A stretch of 24,048 bases of DNA from Pelargonium cotyledonis (Eukaryota; Streptophyta; Magnoliopsida; Geraniales; Geraniaceae): assembly GCA_036897625.1 (NCBI GenBank), contig JAYMTA010000803.1, positions 1-24,048 of the forward strand, read 5' to 3'. The notes beneath the pieces were generated by a model. That model made no database searches. It had not been told where the DNA came from and was given only the letters and a program-made list of their open reading frames with translations. The position numbers and the translations under genes were made by a program. Shown piece after piece: positions 19,989-24,048 of this stretch (its first letter is position 1; the number at the start of each line of letters is the position of its first letter).

Positions 19989-22900
19989 TCATGCATAGTT
20001 CAACCGGAATATGTCGTTGAACACGTAAAAGCTTCCCTGTGGTGTTGGCATCAAATGGAACATCTGAAAGCAGATCGCATAGTAGAAAAGTTTTGTTAGA
20101 ATGATAAAAGCAGACAAATCACATCATATTACGATTCACAGCACATAACAGTGCGTGTGATCGGCGCTGTTGAAAAACACGTGTTAAGATCGCATCAACC
20201 GAGTCCATTTAGTTAAATGTTCCGTGTTCGTGTTCGCACGAGACAACCCAGCATGCACACGCACGAATTGTCAACATGTCAACTCTACACAACAGTTGAA
20301 GAACAAAAGTTTGCTTCAACTGGAAACAAGACACGAGCCAAAATAAAGAAAAGACTTAACACCTAATCATGAGATTTCAAGAAAGGACTCCGATATAAAC
20401 TTCAAGAAATGCTGAATTACAAATCCGAATTGGCAATGTATGTCCAAGTATTTTATGGACCAGCCGTGTTTTTCTTCCTCTATAATATTCTTAGTCTAAC
20501 ACAGTTGTGTGCTACTATAGTGGCATCAACAGAAACTGATAAGTTCATAGTCCAAAGTCTTTAAATCTAAAGGTGATATCACACTTAATTAGTAAAGACA
20601 AAAGATGCATACTTATCGCAACATCAACACGATAACAACAACGATTAAATGGAAGATATAACAACATCCTTCATTGTTTCCTTGCAAACATATTAATATG
20701 TATTCAACGGATAATAAACCGCAGCATTTATCAACCTCAGACATCACTTAATATTTCAGGAGCATGTTGTTGACCTTCAATGCAACTTAATTTTTGTTCA
20801 AACTTAGTTATCTTAGTATATATTTTGTGCAAAATTGGTCAGTAATTTGATATTTGTTCCAATTTAGTCCCCTTAATATCTATTTTGTGACATATTGGTC
20901 CCAACTACAGTTTACACACATGACATGGAGACTGTTTTGGAACAAACTGAATACTAAAAGGACCATTTTGAACAAAAATGGATATTATGGGACTAAAATT
21001 GAACAGAAAAACAAAAACATATCAACGACCAAATTTACACAAAATGGATACTAATGGCAAAAATTAGAATAAATTTCTAATTGGAAACCAAATTGAACAA
21101 CTCAATGGGTCATGATAAGAAACATTCAGAGCTGTGTTTGATACTTTTATACTATTTGTTCACTCAGTTTTATGCAATTTTTACACTTTCAAGGTAGATA
21201 AATTACATTACATTACTAAACACAAGTCTCAATGACCTTAACCTGGTTTCTCAGGTTAGATAAATCCATTATAAACAATTGTAAGAATCATGCAAGGCTA
21301 AAGCACCAAAATGGCCCGTGTACTATCAGAAACGAATAAAATTAGTTATTATACTTTCAAATAAACAAATTTAGTCCCGGTACTATTCAAGAGTGAACCA
21401 ATTCAGACATTTAAGTCAGTTGACCGTTAAAAATGTTGATGTGATATTAAATATATTCAGAAGAACAATTAAATAAATAAAAAATTGCCCACTAAAAATA
21501 AAAAAATTGCACACTCAACAGCTATGAGACATTGAATATATATTTTTAAATAAATATAAATAGGAAATTAGTACAAGTAGTGCCCGCATGACATTGTTAT
21601 ACAAAAAAATTAACATGAGTAACTTACAGGTCAAAATAGATAGTATGAGTTTTTCATTTTTATTTAACGGTCAACTTATGAAAATTACTAATTTGGTTCA
21701 CTTTTGTAAAGAGATTAAATTGATTATTTGAAAGTACAATGACCATTTTGGTGCTTTATACCATAAGACATATGGAGAAAGATTGGTGTAATAGATATTA
21801 CTCTGATATAGGGACGATAGTGCTGTAAATTAGGCCTGATTAATTAGTTGTCTAGTATAGCCACTCTCTAATGTGTGTATAATATAGGTGCCTTCTGAAT
21901 GAATGAAACACATAAATTCTCTAAAATTCTAAAACAATGATAACAATGTAACAACTAAAACACGAGCATTTCAGATACCAACCACCTAGCTATAGCCCAA
22001 TTGTTGCCGAAATGAAGATATATAAAGCTTATCCACCTACAATAAGGCAACAAGCTTTAACATCCCAATTATGCAACCAACGGACTCTATTAACTGAAGC
22101 GGTGAAGCCTAACAGCTTAACACCAATAACAAACTCGTGTAAGAGTCACCAACTGTTCAAGACCTTGCTCTTGTTGCCAAACACTAACTCTTCAACCTAG
22201 AGCTTTTGAATGCCTTCATCTCCTTGATATAATGATCTAAAACACAATCTTATTTCAATTTAAGCAAAGAAAAGCTAACTAAATGATAATTAATGAACTT
22301 ACTAGGAGTCACAAATACTCTAGAACATTGAAAGAACGGAATCCTATAATTTCTTGCGGCGTAAATCAGGAACCGAACTCATATTTTGCACTCATTTCTA
22401 CATAACTGAAAGAACGGACTCCTAAAATTTGAAGTTCAGTAAATCAGGAACCAAACTCCAATTTTGCATTCATTTCTAGATGAGTTAAAAAACGGAATCC
22501 TATAATTTGTAGTTGAGTAAATCAGGAAGTGCACTCCAATTTTGCTCTCGCTAACTCAATGTATCAGAAAACTAATCATGCAAAAGCATAGCAAAAAAGT
22601 AAATAGCATAGGTGTACGATCAAGTCAATACTAAACAAAATAGTCTAACTCGGTAATCATGCTAATTAAATTCTAGCAACCAGCCTTCAAACAACATATT
22701 TATGTTTTTGTAAGATCATAGAAAGCACACAAGTTAGCATGTAATACAGTGACTTGGAGCTCATGATCAATAATCAACAAGGAAAAGCCTTGGATCTATA
22801 GATACAACAAACGCTACCAAAATTCAACTTCAATAATAGAGAAAGGCCGAAATTGAATCTCAACAGAAACCGATTCCAGGCTTAATATTCAGACAGATCA

Positions 22901-23666
22901 TCAACAAACACAAACAGCTCACCAACAGATCAACACAAACACCACCATAAACCCACAAACCCTAACAAACGAACTCCAAACAAGCAAAATAAGCAAATGA
23001 AAGAGAAAATAAACAACAAACACTCCAGCACCAACATTCAAGTCCGGTCATATTCAATCTCAACAGAGACCAATTCCAGGCTCAATTTTAAATCAGATTA
23101 TCAACAAACACGACCGATCACCAACATAAACCCTAAAACCCTAAAGAACAATCACCAAACAACCACAAGGAGCAAATGAAGGAGAAAACATACAACAAAC
23201 ACTCCTACACCAAAATTCAAATTCGACCGCACAGAAACCGATTTCGGGCTTAATTTTCAATCAGATCACCAACAAATCAACGCGAGCACCACCAGAAACC
23301 CTAAAACCCTAACGAACGATCTCCAAACAAGCACAGAAAGCAAACAAACAATCGAGAAAGCAAACAAACCTGGCTGAACTTGAGCGCGTGCTGCTCGCCG
23401 GCGAGCTGTAGGTTGCCGGAGACGAAAACGAGCATGCCGCCGGCGGGACCGGAGGGCTGGCAATCGACGGTGGTGATGCTGTGCTGGCACTGCTGGAAGG
23501 GGAGGCTGGTGAGCTTGGCGACGATGTTCTGAGAGCCTTGGATTTTCTGGCCCTCGAAGGTCAACATGGAAGCTTCCTGGTAGAGATTGGCCAGCCCGGC
23601 GCGATTGGCGTCGAAGGTGGTGTAGTAGTGCTCCACAAACGCCTTGGCCACAGCGTCAGGATCCAT
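19989..23666 (-). CDS. NTF2: Nuclear transport factor 2 (NTF2), two exons
   Basis: Exon 1 is 23666-23370 (99 codons, ending KFSQ) and exon 2 is 20063-19989 (MFHLMPTPQGSFYVFNDIF...NYA, stop TGA at 19991-19989). They join in phase 0 across a 3306-bp intron (CAG|GTTTGT ... TTTCAG|ATG). The product is 123 aa, the usual length for plant NTF2. NTF2 carries RanGDP into the nucleus through FxFG nucleoporins and so maintains the Ran gradient. The single NTF2 fold is complete: N-terminal helix (AFVEHYYTTFD), FEG at 37-39 (aligned from memory to the Trp-Glu-Gly of the human protein, whose Glu contacts Ran), LPFQQCQHSI, and C-terminal strands FYVFNDIFRLNY. Exon 1 is markedly GC-rich compared with the intron. 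The intron holds two MITEs and several tandem repeats. Looks functional. Confidence 0.93.
20789..21065. mobile_element. Long-arm inverted-repeat MITE in the NTF2 intron
   Basis: The left arm 20789-20900 is inverted in 20961-21065, with a loop of about 60 bp. Shared ordered blocks are aatttttg, ttagtat, attttgtg, ttggtc, tagtccc and aatatc-at. Each arm itself holds two related halves (tattttgtg...ttggtc twice). No ORF of note. The family is unassigned. Confidence 0.7.
21112..21297 (+). repeat. Third copy of the repeat seen in the neighbouring gene's intron
   Basis: Shares ordered words with 17800-17975 and 18388-18560: ataagaaacatt, ttgttcactca, ttttatgcaa, tcaatgaccttaac and gttagataaatcc. 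It ends one base before the element at 21299. Same orientation on the + strand, although the host genes point in opposite directions. Confidence 0.55.
21299..21758. mobile_element. 460-bp terminal-inverted-repeat element in the NTF2 intron
   Basis: The left end TAAAGCACCAAAATGG is a perfect 16-bp inverse of the right end. Inner blocks TACTTTCAAATAA, GTGAACCAA and AGTTGACCGTTAAA also recur inverted, so the arms reach about 21435 on the left and start near 21655 on the right. The left arm has an extra insert of roughly 30 bp. No ORF, so it is non-autonomous. No clear target duplication; the superfamily is not assigned. Confidence 0.75.
22331..22564 (+). repeat. Three tandem copies of a 78-bp unit
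   Basis: The word aacgg recurs at 22335, 22413 and 22491, exactly 78 bp apart. Each unit reads aacgga-tcct-aaattt...taaatcaggaa...ctc-attttgc-ctc. Located in the NTF2 intron. Confidence 0.8.
22817..23345 (-). repeat. Three tandem units with telobox motifs, NTF2 intron near exon 1
   Basis: Units start near 22817, 23031 and 23210 (ccaaaattcaa or ccaacattcaa). The shared landmark acagaaaccgattccagg occurs at 22863 and, in variant form, at 23063 and 23231. Each unit carries telobox sequence AAACCCTAA: 22957-22965, and doubled at 23128-23144 and 23296-23312. Known: teloboxes mark promoters and first introns of growth-related plant genes and bind TRB/PUR-type proteins. Lying in the first intron just downstream of exon 1, they may act on NTF2 expression. 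Confidence 0.65.
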
Positions 23667-23845
23667 TTCTCGGCGGCTCTCGACCCGAACCCGAACCCGG
23701 ACCCGCTTTCTTCCTCTGCTTGCTTTTGTTCTGTGCTCTTCTGATTCGCTTAGACTCGACGCGATATAGAGAGAGATGACAAAGTTTTCTTTATTTATTT
23801 ATTTTAATTCATTAATATTTTCTCAAACACAATATAGTGACGTCA
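23667..23845 (-). promoter_or_regulatory. NTF2 leader and promoter with TGACGTCA site
   Basis: TGACGTCA at 23838-23845 is a perfect palindromic bZIP (CRE/TGA-type) site about 170 bp before the ATG on the minus strand. Between them lie an AT-rich aaataaataaataaag stretch (23788-23805) and a leader with repeats of cccgaa (23683-23701). The exact TATA box and start are not clear. Confidence 0.4.
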
Positions 23846-23878
23846 GCAGAGCAGAAGCAACACTGTCACCACTAATCA

Positions 23879-23905
23879 TCTATATCTATATCTATATATA
23901 TATAA
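23879..23905. repeat. TATATC/TA microsatellite
   Basis: Repeats of tatatc followed by (ta)n, directly upstream of the NTF2 promoter region. Confidence 0.7.
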
Positions 23906-24003
23906 AAAGCTGTACTTTGAGGGTACAGCTGTCACATTCTTATAATTTTGAAGAATTTATTTATTATTTATTAGTGTTAATTTTAAATACTAATATTTTA
24001 ATA

Positions 24004-24048
24004 CTTCTTCCGTCTCAAAATGAGTATCTTGTTTGTCTAATTTTTTTG
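24004..24048. mobile_element. Start of a Stowaway-type MITE, cut by the window end
   Basis: TA (24002-24003) followed by CTTCTTCCGTCTCAAAATGA, a close variant of the Stowaway terminus CTCCCTCCGTCCCAAAATAA. The next bases (gtatcttg) match the reversed end at 13662-13694. The rest of the element is outside the window. Confidence 0.65.

Noticed and set aside
23481-23744. 87-codon plus-strand ORF over NTF2 exon 1
   Set aside because: Antisense shadow of the GC-rich NTF2 exon.
1-24048. CRISPR arrays, operons, rRNA, complete tRNA genes, viral insertions
   Set aside because: Nothing in the window supports any of these; the repeats seen are plant-type tandem or inverted repeats without spacer structure.

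Overview
This is a window of plant nuclear DNA, almost certainly from a eudicot. The genes have AT-rich introns with GT..AG borders, the intergenic DNA is AT-rich, and all recognisable proteins are plant-type. I cannot name the species. Five protein genes can be reconstructed. Two of them (a 74-residue Cys-rich protein and NTF2) become visible only after joining exons by hand.

Layout. (1) 597-2208, + strand: a small Got1/Sft2-like four-helix membrane protein with two coding exons, behind a promoter carrying a G-box and a UPR-type TGACGTGG site. (2) 3941-4886, +: a two-exon, 74-aa protein with a Cys-rich core between Pro/Gly-rich, partly collagen-like ends. (3) 7104-14458, +: a complete 12-exon CAMTA transcription factor, CAMTA4 type, with CG-1, IPT/TIG, ankyrin, IQ and calmodulin-binding regions; 969 aa when joined. 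(4) 16216-19161, +: a two-exon, 224-aa single-span membrane protein of unknown function with an acidic middle. (5) 23666-19989, - strand: nuclear transport factor 2, 123 aa, whose last 24 codons lie 3.3 kb from the first exon. Genes 4 and 5 converge.

Mobile DNA. Much of the non-coding space is short non-autonomous DNA transposons recognisable from inverted repeats. These include a hAT-type MITE inside CAMTA4 intron 9, a second hAT-like element just downstream of CAMTA4, a 226-bp fold-back element at 15431-15656, two long-arm elements in the NTF2 intron, two Stowaway-type ends, and weaker pairs at 13725-13976 and 19187-19374. A LINE RNase H tail with a poly(A) stretch lies at about 15930-16091. 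Introns of genes 4 and 5 also hold degenerate tandem repeats, and one repeat family is shared between them.

How the genes relate: these are ordinary, independently transcribed plant genes, not an operon. CAMTA proteins bind CGCG boxes, and such boxes occur in the promoters of genes 1 and 4, so local regulation by CAMTA factors is possible but unproven. I found no clear previously undescribed system. The most unusual items are the mirror-like Cys-rich mini-protein, the cluster of fold-back elements, and the telobox-carrying repeats in the first intron of NTF2.
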